A DNA stretch of 64,000 bases from Mesobacillus maritimus (GCF_019749255.1 NZ_JACWFH010000009.1:62001-126000); one strand, 5' to 3'; counted from the stretch's first letter, positions 26,597-35,842 are shown. Made by a program: numbers and translations. Notes: a model not told the origin generated them from the sequence alone.

Positions 26597-26626
26597 AAAA
26601 GAGCCCTAAATTGGGCTCTTTTTCGT
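26595..26626. terminator. Shared terminator of yuzD and the hom-thrC-thrB operon
   Basis: AAAAAGAGCCC-taaatt-GGGCTCTTTTT. On the minus strand it contains the last thrB codons, with the thrB TAG in the loop. Confidence 0.9.
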
Positions 26627-27535
26627 TTCTGCTACTTCTACAAAGGCCTGACTTCCAGCCCGATCAATTTCTAACTCGACGACGCGCATGGACGAGAGCG
26701 TGCCTTCAAGCAAAGAAGCTACTGATTTTCCTTTCCCTGGTTCAACTAAGCAAAGGATGGTTGGACCAGCACCACTAAGGGCCGTACCAAATGCACCAGC
26801 TTCCATGGCAAGTTTCTCAACATCTTCCCACCAAGGAATTAGTCCTCTTCGATAAGGCTGATGAAATCGATCACAACTCATCATCTTTCCTGCTAGGTCC
26901 CAATTTTCGGTAAACAGCGCAGCTAATAATTGATTCGAAACAGCACTTGCCTCGACTGCCTTTGAGAAAGGAAGCTGATCTGGAAGTACAGCTCTAGCCG
27001 ACTCGGTTAGCAGTTCCTCTTCAGGAATAACGGCGACAACATCCATATTGACATTTTGAACAACTGTTAAATCAATGTCGGCACCTAACTGACTTCCTAC
27101 GACAAGGCCGCCATAAATGGACGCTCCGACATTATCAGGATGACCTTCAATTCCTGCGGAAATATCTAATATATCCTTGTGTGAAAGGTTAAGCTGACAA
27201 AAGTAATTGGCAAGTTCAATTCCGGCAATAATCGCAGCCGCACTTGAACCTAGACCGCGTGTAAGTGGAATTTCGCTACTAACAGCTAATCGACAAGCTG
27301 GCATTACCTTCCCATACTGCTTAGCAGTTTCTTGTGCCATTTTTACAATAAAATGCCTTTCATCAGTTGGAAAAATAGAAAGTTCCTTTGAGAGCGGAAT
27401 GACCTCCCAGCTTTCTGCCCTTTCAGCTTCAACTGTAAGATATAGATTTACCGCCAATCCTATAGAATCAAAGCCTGGGCCTAAATTAGCAGAACTTGCC
27501 GGTACTCTTACCGTCAACATACCATCATTTTTCAT
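26606..27535 (-). CDS. thrB: Homoserine kinase ThrB
   Basis: A 309-residue GHMP kinase. [20 protein letters not shown] at residues 11-30 is motif 1, [16 protein letters not shown] (about 91-106) is the ATP-binding motif 2 and [14 protein letters not shown] (about 264) is motif 3. It phosphorylates L-homoserine to O-phosphohomoserine with ATP, in the cytoplasm. It overlaps thrC by four bases and is the last gene of the operon; its 3' end is folded into the terminator. Confidence 0.95.
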   Translation of the reverse strand: MKNDGMLTVRVPASSANLGPGFDSIGLAVNLYLTVEAERAESWEVIPLSKELSIFPTDERHFIVKMAQETAKQYGKVMPACRLAVSSEIPLTRGLGSSAAAIIAGIELANYFCQLNLSHKDILDISAGIEGHPDNVGASIYGGLVVGSQLGADIDLTVVQNVNMDVVAVIPEEELLTESARAVLPDQLPFSKAVEASAVSNQLLAALFTENWDLAGKMMSCDRFHQPYRRGLIPWWEDVEKLAMEAGAFGTALSGAGPTILCLVEPGKGKSVASLLEGTLSSMRVVELEIDRAGSQAFVEVAETKKSPI

Positions 27536-28581
27536 CGGTGAACAACCCCACGAATATGTTCGCTCACCTTCTCTTCATCATTTGGAAGAACAACTGGCTT
27601 AATAGTGCTACACTCTATAGCAGTTTGAGGGTCCTTAAGTCCATTTCCAGTTAACACTGCAACAACTTTTGATCCTTGAGGAATTTCACCCTTTTTCACC
27701 ATCTTATAAACCCCTGCAATTGACGCGCATGACCCAGGCTCAGCGAAGACACCTTCTGTCCTTGTTATTTTCTGATATGCTTCTAGAATTTCTTCATCAG
27801 AAACCTCATCAATTGTGCCGCCAGATTCATCCCTAGCGTTTACCGCGAGCTGCCAGCTAGCAGGATTCCCAATTCGAATGGCTGTTGCGATTGTTTCGGG
27901 ATTTTCAAATACGCGGTCATGAACAATTGCGGCTGCTCCTTCAGCTTCAAAGCCAAACATTTTCGGAAGGCCCTTTCCGTATTCTTTAAAGCCTTTCCAG
28001 TAGGCACTGATATTTCCGGCATTCCCTACAGGGATTGCCAAGATATCTGGGGCGCCTCCGAGCTGATCACAAATTTCAAAAGCTGCTGTTTTTTGACCTT
28101 CTAGGCGATATGGATTCACAGAGTTTACAAGCGCAACAGGCTCTGTTTCGCTTATATTTCTTACCATTTTAAGGGCTTCATCAAAGTTCCCTTCAATCGA
28201 AATAATCTCCGCTCCGTACATAACAGCCTGGGCAAGCTTGCCCATTGTGATTTTCCCTTCAGGAATCACGACAATACAACGCATCCCGGCACGAGCAGCA
28301 TAAGCAGCCGCAGCGGCAGATGTATTCCCTGTTGATGCACAAATGACGGTGTCACTGCCCTCTTCTTTCGCTTTGGCAACCGCCATGACCATTCCTCTAT
28401 CCTTAAAGGAACCTGTAGGGTTTGTTCCTTCGGTTTTCACATATAAATCAATGCCCCATTCCTTAGACAGGTGATCAAGCCGGATTAGCGGTGTATTCCC
28501 TTCATTAAGGGTAAGTAACGGGGTTTTTTCTGTTACCGGTAAGTATTCTTTATATTCTTCTATAAGGCCTCTCCATCTCAT
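27532..28581 (-). CDS. thrC: Threonine synthase ThrC
   Basis: A 349-residue fold-type II PLP enzyme. [18 protein letters not shown] near residue 57 carries the PLP lysine; [19 protein letters not shown] binds the cofactor phosphate and GSCASIAG is near 286. It converts O-phosphohomoserine to threonine. Overlaps hom by four bases and thrB by four, so the three genes are tightly coupled. Confidence 0.95.
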   Translation of the reverse strand: MRWRGLIEEYKEYLPVTEKTPLLTLNEGNTPLIRLDHLSKEWGIDLYVKTEGTNPTGSFKDRGMVMAVAKAKEEGSDTVICASTGNTSAAAAAYAARAGMRCIVVIPEGKITMGKLAQAVMYGAEIISIEGNFDEALKMVRNISETEPVALVNSVNPYRLEGQKTAAFEICDQLGGAPDILAIPVGNAGNISAYWKGFKEYGKGLPKMFGFEAEGAAAIVHDRVFENPETIATAIRIGNPASWQLAVNARDESGGTIDEVSDEEILEAYQKITRTEGVFAEPGSCASIAGVYKMVKKGEIPQGSKVVAVLTGNGLKDPQTAIECSTIKPVVLPNDEEKVSEHIRGVVHR

Positions 28582-29879
28582 GCGTTCGCACTTCCTTCCA
28601 CTCTGTAGGAACTCTTAATCTCTTTAATTGCATTAAGGTCCCTTAGCTGCATTAAAATTTCTTCGTAGTTTTTTAGTGATGCTTTATGGGTTACAACGAC
28701 AATCTCAGCTAACCCCTTTTCCTTAACTGGAAGTTGAAGGATTTTTTCAAAACTTACCCCATATTGTGTGAAAACAGAAGTGATTTCTGAGAAGACGCCC
28801 ACTTCGTCTTTCGCGTGAATACGTAGAAAGTACTTTGAATAAATTTCTTCTGGATCTTTTAAATTTTTCTCATGTTGTGGTGCAACTGCATAGCTTCCAT
28901 TAATCCCAAGTCGCATATTTTTTACAACGGCAACGAGGTCTGAAACAATGGAGGTTGCGGTTGGTAAACTACCCGCGCCTGGACCATAAAACATCGTTTC
29001 ACCAACTGCTTCACCATAAACATATACTGCGTTATATTCATTGCTAACAGAAGCAAGCGGATGTGCTTTTGGTAAGAGCGTAGGCTGGACACTTACCTCG
29101 ACCTTATCGTCACCATCACGATGCGCAATGCCAAGTAGTTTCATTGTATAACCAAGCTGTTTAGCATAATGAAGGTCTTCTTCGTTGACCATGGTAATCC
29201 CAGTAGTTTTTACATCTGCTAGGTCTACTTTCATTGAGAAGCCAAGCGTAGCCAAAATAACCATCTTCCGTGCAGCATCCAGGCCTTCTACATCGGAGGC
29301 AGGATTTGCTTCAGCATACCCCAATTCCTGTGCTTCCTTTAGCACATCTTCATAAGCAAGTCCTTCTTCGGTCATTTTGGTTAAAATATAATTGGTTGTG
29401 CCATTCACAATTCCCATGAGCTTCTTGATTCGGTCGGAAGAAAGACCATCTACAAGACTTCTAATAATTGGTATCCCACCAGCTACACTTGCTTCATAAA
29501 ATACATCACAGCCATTATCAGATGCGGCTGTTAACAGCTCGCCACCATAAACAGCCATCAAGTCTTTATTCGCTGTCACTATGTGTTTTTTATTTCGTAT
29601 AGCCTGGAGCAAATGTTCTTTCGTTTGCTCTACGCCCCCCATTACTTCAATGATTACATCAATTTCAGGGTTATTTATAACTTCTTCAACGTTTGTAGTT
29701 AAAATTGCAGGGTCAATTGAGACAGCCCTTGCCTTCCCTAGTTCTTTTACGAGAACTTTTTTCACTACTATTGGGCAACCAACCTGGTGGATCAGTTTAT
29801 CTTGGTGGTTTTCAATGATCTTGATTACACCACTTCCTACTGTCCCAAGTCCGAGTAGTCCAATTGATATTGGCTTCAT
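28578..29879 (-). CDS. hom: Homoserine dehydrogenase Hom
   Basis: A 433-residue enzyme with an N-terminal NAD(P) domain ([16 protein letters not shown] at 8-23), a catalytic domain with [12 protein letters not shown] and the [11 protein letters not shown] and [16 protein letters not shown] signatures, and a C-terminal ACT domain (about 350-430) for threonine feedback. It reduces aspartate semialdehyde to homoserine. First gene of the thr operon. The two S-box methionine units in the window use the same precursor. Confidence 0.95.
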   Translation of the reverse strand: MKPISIGLLGLGTVGSGVIKIIENHQDKLIHQVGCPIVVKKVLVKELGKARAVSIDPAILTTNVEEVINNPEIDVIIEVMGGVEQTKEHLLQAIRNKKHIVTANKDLMAVYGGELLTAASDNGCDVFYEASVAGGIPIIRSLVDGLSSDRIKKLMGIVNGTTNYILTKMTEEGLAYEDVLKEAQELGYAEANPASDVEGLDAARKMVILATLGFSMKVDLADVKTTGITMVNEEDLHYAKQLGYTMKLLGIAHRDGDDKVEVSVQPTLLPKAHPLASVSNEYNAVYVYGEAVGETMFYGPGAGSLPTATSIVSDLVAVVKNMRLGINGSYAVAPQHEKNLKDPEEIYSKYFLRIHAKDEVGVFSEITSVFTQYGVSFEKILQLPVKEKGLAEIVVVTHKASLKNYEEILMQLRDLNAIKEIKSSYRVEGSANA

Positions 29880-29936
29880 AGATGTTCCCTCACTTCCTGT
29901 TCTCCACTCAAGTACATCTGTCTTTGTATAGTAGAC

Positions 29937-29965
29937 ATTATAAGTTTTGTTTCATCTATTTACAA
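29937..29965 (-). promoter_or_regulatory. Sigma-A promoter of the hom-thrC-thrB operon
   Basis: On the minus strand TTGTAA, a 17-base spacer, then a perfect TATAAT. Transcription would start near 29930, giving a leader of about 50 bases with no T-box-like structure. Confidence 0.65.
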
Positions 29966-30081
29966 GGATTATTTATCATGAAATAGCAATGAAAACGGTT
30001 AATTAATAAAAAAATTAGAATTTTTTTATTAAACCACCAATATCAGTGAAAAAGAATGATTTTTATAACGGTATTGATTTC

Positions 30082-31065
30082 TTATTTCGTTTCAAGCATT
30101 GACTTATTAACTAAGGTTTTCGGGCTCTCCCCTGTTAAAATCCGTTGAATATTTTCCACACAAATATGTATCATTGCCATTCTGGTATCAATACTTGCAC
30201 TACCTATATGTGGGAGCGCCGTAACATTCTTTAGCTGTAATAGTGGATGGTCTGATGCGATTGGTTCAACCTCAAACACATCAAGACCCGCACCGGCAAT
30301 TTCTTTTTGCTCGAGCGCCTCATATAGTGCTCCCTCATCTGCAACGGCTCCTCGTGATGTATTAATAAAAATTGCAGTGGATTTCATTTTTCGGAAGACT
30401 TCTGCATTAAACATATGCCTAGTTTCATTTGTTAGCGGTGCCATTGCCACCACAAAATCAGACTGACTAATTAGGCTTTCAAAAGAAGAGTATTTAGCAC
30501 CGATTTCCTTTTCTGCCTCAGGCTTTCTAGTACGGTTATGATAAAGGATCTCCATTCCAAATCCTTTTGCTCTCCTGGCAACAGCTTCCCCAATTTTCCC
30601 CATGCCACAAATGCCAATTGTTTTGTGATGAACATCATGACCTGCGAGAAGGAACGGACTCCAACTCTGCCATTTCCCTTCTTTTGTAAATTCAGCAGCT
30701 TCTACAACCCTTCTTGCTGTTGCGAGCAATAAGGCAAAAGTTAGGTCTGCAGTTGTCTCCGTTAGTACGTCTGGCGTATTGCAAACGTAGATCCCTCTTT
30801 TTGTTGCAGCTTCAACATCAATATTGTCATAGCCGACAGCCATATTGGCTACCACCTTTAAATTACTTGCCACAGATAGCAGCTCCTCAGTGACAGGGTC
30901 AGAAACCACCGTTAACAGCGCATCTACCTTTTTAACCTCTGATAATAAAACATCTTGTGGGACGGCTATTTCTTCGCTTTCCCACATCTTCACATCAAAT
31001 TTTTCTTTTAATTCTGCAACACAAACGTCTGGTAGTTTCCTCGTAATATAAATAGATGGTTTCAT
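30082..31065 (-). CDS. D-2-hydroxyacid dehydrogenase (glyoxylate/2-ketogluconate reductase type)
   Basis: A 327-residue enzyme of the D-isomer-specific 2-hydroxyacid dehydrogenase family. GICGMGKIGEAVARRAKGFG (about 152-171) binds NAD(P); catalytic Arg, Glu and His are in INTSRGAVADE, DVFEVEP and LPHIGSAS. The MAVGYDNIDVEAATKRGI substrate loop is like that of YvcT and GyaR/GhrB. Likely substrates are glyoxylate, hydroxypyruvate or 2-ketogluconate; it is not SerA since it lacks the ACT domain. AGAAGGGGAATGTC precedes the ATG. It does not lie in this place in B. subtilis as far as I recall. Confidence 0.85.
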   Translation of the reverse strand: MKPSIYITRKLPDVCVAELKEKFDVKMWESEEIAVPQDVLLSEVKKVDALLTVVSDPVTEELLSVASNLKVVANMAVGYDNIDVEAATKRGIYVCNTPDVLTETTADLTFALLLATARRVVEAAEFTKEGKWQSWSPFLLAGHDVHHKTIGICGMGKIGEAVARRAKGFGMEILYHNRTRKPEAEKEIGAKYSSFESLISQSDFVVAMAPLTNETRHMFNAEVFRKMKSTAIFINTSRGAVADEGALYEALEQKEIAGAGLDVFEVEPIASDHPLLQLKNVTALPHIGSASIDTRMAMIHICVENIQRILTGESPKTLVNKSMLETK

Positions 31066-31130
31066 GACATTCCCCTTCTTTCAAAAGAGTTTTCGTAATT
31101 ATTTTAACATACTGACCATTCGATTGTGGA

Positions 31131-32138
31131 CTATTTCATTAACCATTTAATAACTGGCAATTTATAGGAACGAACCGGAGCATCAACGAGCTGATAAAAG
31201 CCTGCTAGAAACCGCTCTTGCTCAGCAGAATAGGTTAAATACTTTTGCATCCTCTCCTCAAGTGCAAGCCTTTCTTGCTCTGAATTGGTGATATAAAAAT
31301 TTTCAACACATTCGAAATAATGAAGTGGAAACAAAAGTCTTGAGAATAAGAGCCTCCAGGAAAATGAAGAAAGCTTATTAATCTGTTGATACTCATCCAT
31401 GAACTTCCTTACGTCTGGTTGGTAGGTTTGCGCATTATAGAAATAACGTTCTCTTATCCACTCTGCCAAATCCCTTGAAGCATGATCAAATACCCAATCA
31501 TATGGGTTTTTAACTAAATGTTCCTTCCCCCAACTTCCTTTTTTAAAACGTTCGTGACAGACCGTCCCATTGTCCATTTCAAGGGGCGTCGAATCTAACT
31601 CTGTATCTGTTAAGTATTGGATCGCATTCTCTGTAAGTCCCATATAATATGGAAAAGAATCAAAAAACATTTTCTCAAACTCATTCTCGGGGCTACGATT
31701 TAGCCTGCTATTCCAAAACCCTTCCATCTGGTCTAGTCGTTTTTCCCACAGTTGCTTCCACTGTCCAATTCTATTTATGGTCTTTACCTGGAAGGGCATA
31801 TACCTTCCCCGATAATGAAACTTAGCTAACTTTTTTCCAGTTTTTTTGGGATTTAGTGGTTTGGGTTCACGGTATTGTAATAAACTGTAATAACCCCCTT
31901 CCCACTCACAGGTAGCTGCACCTTCATTTGTTGGCAAAAAGCTTGGCACATCTTTGTCACCAAACGTACGAAGTTGATCCGAGATTTTCTTTATCTCGCT
32001 TATCTCTTGCTCTTTCTTCCCATTTACATTCATAATCAAATAAAGTGAAGCATTTTGTTTGAATGCACGATATCTTTCAAAATCAAGCTCATAGCCTTCT
32101 TTAATGCCATATTTTTCTTTCAACATTTTTTCAAACAT
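31131..32138 (-). CDS. yutH: Spore coat-associated CotS-like kinase-fold protein YutH
   Basis: A 335-residue protein of the YutH/CotS group, which has a degraded aminoglycoside phosphotransferase fold. KKLAKFHYRGRYMPF (about 126-140) is typical of this group; the catalytic HxD loop is replaced by VCHERFKKGSWG. AGGTGGGA lies before the chosen ATG. B. subtilis YutH is a spore coat protein made in sporulation. A phosphotransferase activity is doubtful. Confidence 0.83.
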   Translation of the reverse strand: MFEKMLKEKYGIKEGYELDFERYRAFKQNASLYLIMNVNGKKEQEISEIKKISDQLRTFGDKDVPSFLPTNEGAATCEWEGGYYSLLQYREPKPLNPKKTGKKLAKFHYRGRYMPFQVKTINRIGQWKQLWEKRLDQMEGFWNSRLNRSPENEFEKMFFDSFPYYMGLTENAIQYLTDTELDSTPLEMDNGTVCHERFKKGSWGKEHLVKNPYDWVFDHASRDLAEWIRERYFYNAQTYQPDVRKFMDEYQQINKLSSFSWRLLFSRLLFPLHYFECVENFYITNSEQERLALEERMQKYLTYSAEQERFLAGFYQLVDAPVRSYKLPVIKWLMK

Positions 32139-32332
32139 ACAACCATCCCACCTCAAGATGAACTTTTTAGTACTATATGAGTCGATGTTAGAAAACTTGT
32201 TAACAATGAAGGTTGCAACCTTTTGTTTTTAGGCTATCTTGTAAGAGAGTGTAGGAATGATATCAGCTTTAGTGTTTATTTTAGTGAGCAAATGTAGAAA
32301 ATAAGGAAATATGAAAGAAGGGTGAAAATTTT

Positions 32333-32836
32333 ATGTTAGAAAAAAATAAAGCAATTAAACTTACCGAGGAAACAGCTCGAGAATGGCTTAAAAAGCGTGG
32401 TGTCGAGGTTGAGGATATTGCTCAACTTGTTTACTACCTTCAAGAAAAATATCACCCAGCGTTAGCGATGGAGGATTGTTTAGAGAATGTTGAACGTGTT
32501 TTATCAAAACGCGAGGTACAAAATGCCATTTTAACTGGCATCCAGCTTGATATTCTTGCTGAACAGAAAAAACTTGAGGAACCATTACAGTCTATTATTG
32601 CAATCGATGAAGGACTATATGGGGTCGATGAAATTCTTGCCTTCTCGATCGTCAATATTTATGGATCGATTGGGTTTACAAATTATGGATATATCGACAA
32701 GCAAAAACCTGGAATTCTAGAAAAACTCAACGATAAATCCAGTGGTCAATGCCACACTTTCCTTGATGATATTGTAGGTGCAATTGCAGCTGCGGCCTCT
32801 AGCCGACTAGCACACCGCGCTGCAGATATTGAGTAG
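32333..32836 (+). CDS. pgpA: Phosphatidylglycerophosphatase A-family protein (YutG)
   Basis: A 167-residue soluble PgpA-family protein. The fold is seen in EYDGV-like EGLYGVDEILAFSIVNIYGSI and the DDIVGAIAAAASSRLAHR C-terminal helix, which carries acidic metal ligands. Unlike E. coli PgpA it has no strong membrane helices. It may dephosphorylate phosphatidylglycerophosphate or a related lipid. GAAGGGTG precedes the ATG. Equivalent to yutG. Confidence 0.8.
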   Translation: MLEKNKAIKLTEETAREWLKKRGVEVEDIAQLVYYLQEKYHPALAMEDCLENVERVLSKREVQNAILTGIQLDILAEQKKLEEPLQSIIAIDEGLYGVDEILAFSIVNIYGSIGFTNYGYIDKQKPGILEKLNDKSSGQCHTFLDDIVGAIAAAASSRLAHRAADIE

Positions 32837-32862
32837 GATAGTCCTTACTAATAACAAAGCGA

Positions 32863-32903
32863 AAACGCTTGGTGATCCAATTATCTCCAAGCGTTTTTCC
32901 TTA
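32863..32903 (+). terminator. Terminator of pgpA
   Basis: AAACGCTTGG / CCAAGCGTTT around a 14-base loop, followed by TTTCCTT. Confidence 0.8.
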
Positions 32904-32943
32904 CCTGTTGTTTTTTGGTTAAATGTCTGGATATTTAAATCCC

Positions 32944-33310
32944 ATTCGGACTGAAACTAGCTATATTTGCTTTTCTCTGTCCGAACTTAGACACTATTCG
33001 GACTGAAACTAGCGATATTTGCTTTTCCTTGTCCGAACTCAGACACTATTCGGACTGAAACTAGCGATATTTGCTTTTCCTTGTCCGAACTCAGACACTA
33101 TTCGGACTGAAACTAGCTATATCTGCTCTTTCCTGTCCGAACTCAGACATTATTCGGACTGAAACTAGCTATATCTGCTCTTTCCTGTCCGAACTCAGAC
33201 CTTATTCGGACTGAAACTAGCGATATTTGCTCTTTCCTGTCCGAACTCAGACCCTATTCGGACTAAAACTAGCGATACTTACGATTCTCTGGCCGAACCT
33301 CCCACTTCGC
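32944..33310. repeat. Tandem repeat array: seven 52-bp units
   Basis: ATTCGGACTGAAACTAG recurs exactly every 52 bases at 32944, 32996, 33048, 33100, 33152, 33204 and 33256 (the last with one change). GTCCGAAC recurs on its own 52-base ladder from 32979. TTCGGAC and GTCCGAA are inverted copies, so each unit can fold two ways: a tight stem across the 11-base CTCAGACACTA or a wider one across about 27 bases. Units differ from each other at few positions. The array lies between pgpA and yutF and codes for nothing. Confidence 0.95.
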
Positions 33311-33331
33311 ATCAGCAATGCACAGATTGCA

Positions 33332-34099
33332 CTAATAAATCTCCCACTCATCTAATGTATCCACAGTGTATGTTGGCTGTATTTCGTAGTTACGAAGGTG
33401 TTCCACGGTCGTTACGCCAGTATGAACGAGGAGTGTATCCATTCCAGCGTTTATTCCTGCCCGAATATCGGTATCGTAGTTATCTCCCACCATCAATGTC
33501 TCAGCCCTTTCAGTGCCTAACACTTTCAATGCTTGCTCCATGATGATGGATTCTGGCTTGCCTATAAACGTGGGCGTTGTTTGAGTTGAAACAGCTACGA
33601 CAGAGGTTATTGACCCATTTCCAGGGACCAACCCTCGCTCTGTAGGAATCGCAATATCCGCATTTGTAGAGATAAATTTTGCGCCATTACGAACTGCTAG
33701 GCATGCTACTGCCAATTTTTCATATGTAATCTCCCGATCTATGCCCATTACAACATAATCCGCTTCTTCGCCATCTTCCTTGAGTCCTTTTTCCTTTAGC
33801 GCCGTTCGCAAGCCTTCCTCACCAATCGTATAGACCGTTGCACCATTATTTTCTTCAAAAATATAATTGGCTGTGGCTTGGCTCGTTGTAAACACCTGCT
33901 GTTCGGTTGCAGGAATATGAAAATCGCGAAGCTTGGCCGCAACTTGAGCTGGCGTGCGCGCTGAATTATTCGTCACAAACAAATATGGGATCCCTTTTTC
34001 ACTTAATCTTTTAATAAAATCACACGCTTCGGCAATTTGTTCCGCCCCTCGATACATTGTTCCATCCAGATCAATTAGATACCCTTTATACTTTTTCAT
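33332..34099 (-). CDS. yutF: NagD-like HAD phosphatase YutF
   Basis: A 255-residue HAD-superfamily class IIA phosphatase. Motif I is LIDLDGTMYRG (residues 8-18, with the nucleophile Asp), motif II is FVTNNSAR and motif III/IV is MVGDNYDTDIRAGINAGMDT near 200. The sugar-phosphatase-like cap lies between them. AAGGAGG lies six bases before the chosen ATG. It probably acts on nucleotides or sugar phosphates; B. subtilis YutF is a close match in place. Confidence 0.9.
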   Translation of the reverse strand: MKKYKGYLIDLDGTMYRGAEQIAEACDFIKRLSEKGIPYLFVTNNSARTPAQVAAKLRDFHIPATEQQVFTTSQATANYIFEENNGATVYTIGEEGLRTALKEKGLKEDGEEADYVVMGIDREITYEKLAVACLAVRNGAKFISTNADIAIPTERGLVPGNGSITSVVAVSTQTTPTFIGKPESIIMEQALKVLGTERAETLMVGDNYDTDIRAGINAGMDTLLVHTGVTTVEHLRNYEIQPTYTVDTLDEWEIY

Positions 34100-34187
34100 C
34101 ACTAACCTCCTTGTCCACTTTTTAGTATAACTCTCTTTATAACTATTGAAAAAGACCGTGAGCATTTTCACGGTCTTATCGTACAGT

Positions 34188-34625
34188 CTATTTTTTAAAA
34201 GCCGAAACAGGTCCGAGTTCGTTTGATAAATATTCGCGAACCTTTCCAGAAAAAAGATCTAATGCAGCGATGGATTTTAAGAAGGCTTGATTTAAAACTT
34301 CGTGGTCTACTTTAGTGTATTGTTGTACGGTCATTTTTCGATACTGCATCAAGTCAATAAACTTATCATGCATTTCCTTCGTTATGACTTTCTCATCATC
34401 AAGGATATCGATAATATCCTCATAACTCCCAGGATCACGCATAATAAAGCCATCAATCATCATATTCCCCACATCAAGAATGGCTTCTAAAATCGTGTGC
34501 GTTAATCTTTCCAAGGCCGCCTTTTCGATTTCTGTATCCCATTGACCGTGATTTTTAAATAATTCAAGTTGTCTATCCAGGAAAACAAGAGTTTCCTCAA
34601 TTGAGTCTCTGTCAACAAAGTACAT
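34188..34625 (-). CDS. yutE: DUF86/HepT-fold protein YutE
   Basis: A 145-residue all-helical protein of the DUF86 family, whose HepT members are RNase toxins. LEAILDVGNMMIDGFIM and DLMQYRKMTVQQYTKVD are the family blocks. The HepT RNase motif is RX4HXY; here the second reads RKMTVQQY, so the His is replaced by Gln and activity is doubtful. No MntA-type nucleotidyltransferase antitoxin lies beside it. AGGAATAC precedes the ATG. A conserved Bacillus housekeeping paralogue, as in B. subtilis. Confidence 0.78.
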   Translation of the reverse strand: MYFVDRDSIEETLVFLDRQLELFKNHGQWDTEIEKAALERLTHTILEAILDVGNMMIDGFIMRDPGSYEDIIDILDDEKVITKEMHDKFIDLMQYRKMTVQQYTKVDHEVLNQAFLKSIAALDLFSGKVREYLSNELGPVSAFKK

Positions 34626-34840
34626 ATGTATTCCTCCGTTACGCCGTATTTCCCTGCTTTAAAGCAAGTAGTTCTTTTCACTATTGTACCATAATGAAAA
34701 GGGATTCAGTACGGACAATGGCTATTCCCCTCATACTAAAAGAAAATACCTTATTATGTTCATGCAGAGTCCACCGCTTTTTGATAAGATGTATAAGATA
34801 GCGTTACAATTGGGCTTGAACCGAGGGAGGAATTTTAAAA

Positions 34841-35107
34841 ATGACAGAACGTTTTTTCTTATACGATGATCTAGTAAATACAAAAACCCGCTTTGTTAGT
34901 TTTATGGGGGAAAATCAACGATTTGATTTGGCATTAATCCAATCTGATCGATACTACGGTAAAATGCTTGTCCTTGATATTCAGGGAAATAGATTTGCCA
35001 TCATTGGACATGATGACCTTGATGAAGAAGGATATCTAGAACATGCCTTTAAATTATCTGAAGAGGATGCCGAGGAACTTCGCTCATTTTTACGCGAGTC
35101 GGTGTAA
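34841..35107 (+). CDS. DUF3055 family protein
   Basis: An 88-residue acidic cytoplasmic protein. RFVSFMGENQRFDLALIQSD and FAIIGHDDLDEEGYLEHAF match DUF3055, which is restricted to Bacillales as far as I know. GAGGGAGG lies before the ATG. No function is known. It lies 214 bases from divergent yutE and 88 bases before the next plus-strand gene. Confidence 0.75.
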   Translation: MTERFFLYDDLVNTKTRFVSFMGENQRFDLALIQSDRYYGKMLVLDIQGNRFAIIGHDDLDEEGYLEHAFKLSEEDAEELRSFLRESV

Positions 35108-35195
35108 CTTTAAGCCCAGAATCGTTTTGGATTGTTGTTATTCTGTGGTCGAACAACCAATACTAAAAACAAAACGAGAGAAGGGGGTAAAGAAT

Positions 35196-35480
35196 ATGGC
35201 CAACAAGGACTCACAAATATACTCAGATGTTTCCAACGTGGAAAAAAGCAAGAACTTTTTAACAGCTGAAGAGTTTCCTGAGGGTCCCTTTGGATCACCT
35301 CGTGGCAAAGAGGAACCTGTCGAAAATAAAAGCTCAGAATGGAAAGAAGGACAAAGACCCTATAGTGCGTTTAATTATGAAAATAAAACACTGCATCAGG
35401 AGCTTCCGCGCCAAATGGAAGGGGCGCATCCTACCCATGATGACCCTGAGCGAGATGAACAGGAACCCTATACACCATAA
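35196..35480 (+). CDS. Small hydrophilic cytosolic protein conserved in Bacillus
   Basis: A 94-residue, very hydrophilic protein rich in E, K, P and N, probably without stable fold. Distinct words include YSDVSNVEKSKNFLTAEEFP and GAHPTHDDPERDE. The chosen ATG follows AAGGGGG by eight bases; the 51 codons of open frame upstream overlap the previous gene. I recall similar proteins labelled cytosolic protein in other Bacillus genomes, without function. Confidence 0.7.
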   Translation: MANKDSQIYSDVSNVEKSKNFLTAEEFPEGPFGSPRGKEEPVENKSSEWKEGQRPYSAFNYENKTLHQELPRQMEGAHPTHDDPERDEQEPYTP

Positions 35481-35541
35481 AGAACAAACTTTTTGACACT
35501 CTAAATTTGGACAACTTTAGTTTAGACATCTTTTAACAAAC

Positions 35542-35570
35542 AGAAAAAGGCCATTTGGCCTTTTTCTTAT
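35542..35570. terminator. Bidirectional terminator between the cytosolic protein gene and yutD
   Basis: AAAAAGGCC-attt-GGCCTTTTT, touching the yutD stop region. Confidence 0.85.
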
Positions 35571-35842
35571 TTTTTCACCTTTTTTACAATAAAATAAGCA
35601 CAACCAAAATTACAAAACTCATATAAGTACTCACTTACTGTGCTAATTTTTGTATCGAATGTCGCTTTCTGGCTTTGATCTTCAAAAAATCCTTTTAGTC
35701 TCAGCTGACCATAGCCCCAATCTCCTACAATATAGTCATATCTGGTTAAAATATCACTATATCGTGAACGAAACGCTTCCTCATTAAAAGCTTCTTTGTA
35801 GTCATCAATGACCTCATAACAAATATTATTGATGCAAATCAT
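35567..35842 (-). CDS. yutD: DUF1027 protein YutD
   Basis: A 91-residue protein. RYSDILTRYDYIVGDWGYGQ followed by LRLKGFFEDQ and CNFGCAYFIV are the hallmarks of the YutD (DUF1027) family, found across Firmicutes. AAAGAGGTGAAAG precedes the ATG. It is transcribed alone. No function is established. Confidence 0.85.
   Translation of the reverse strand: MICINNICYEVIDDYKEAFNEEAFRSRYSDILTRYDYIVGDWGYGQLRLKGFFEDQSQKATFDTKISTVSEYLYEFCNFGCAYFIVKKVKK

Noticed and set aside
29880-30081. T-box or other riboswitch before hom
   Set aside because: The leader after the promoter is only about 50 bases and lacks the T-box sequence or a terminator.
32944-33310. CRISPR array or operator cluster of a nearby gene
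   Set aside because: Whole 52-bp units repeat with no unique spacer, and both neighbouring genes end toward the array.
34188-34625. HepT-MntA toxin-antitoxin pair
   Set aside because: No nucleotidyltransferase gene is adjacent, and the RNase motif is changed.
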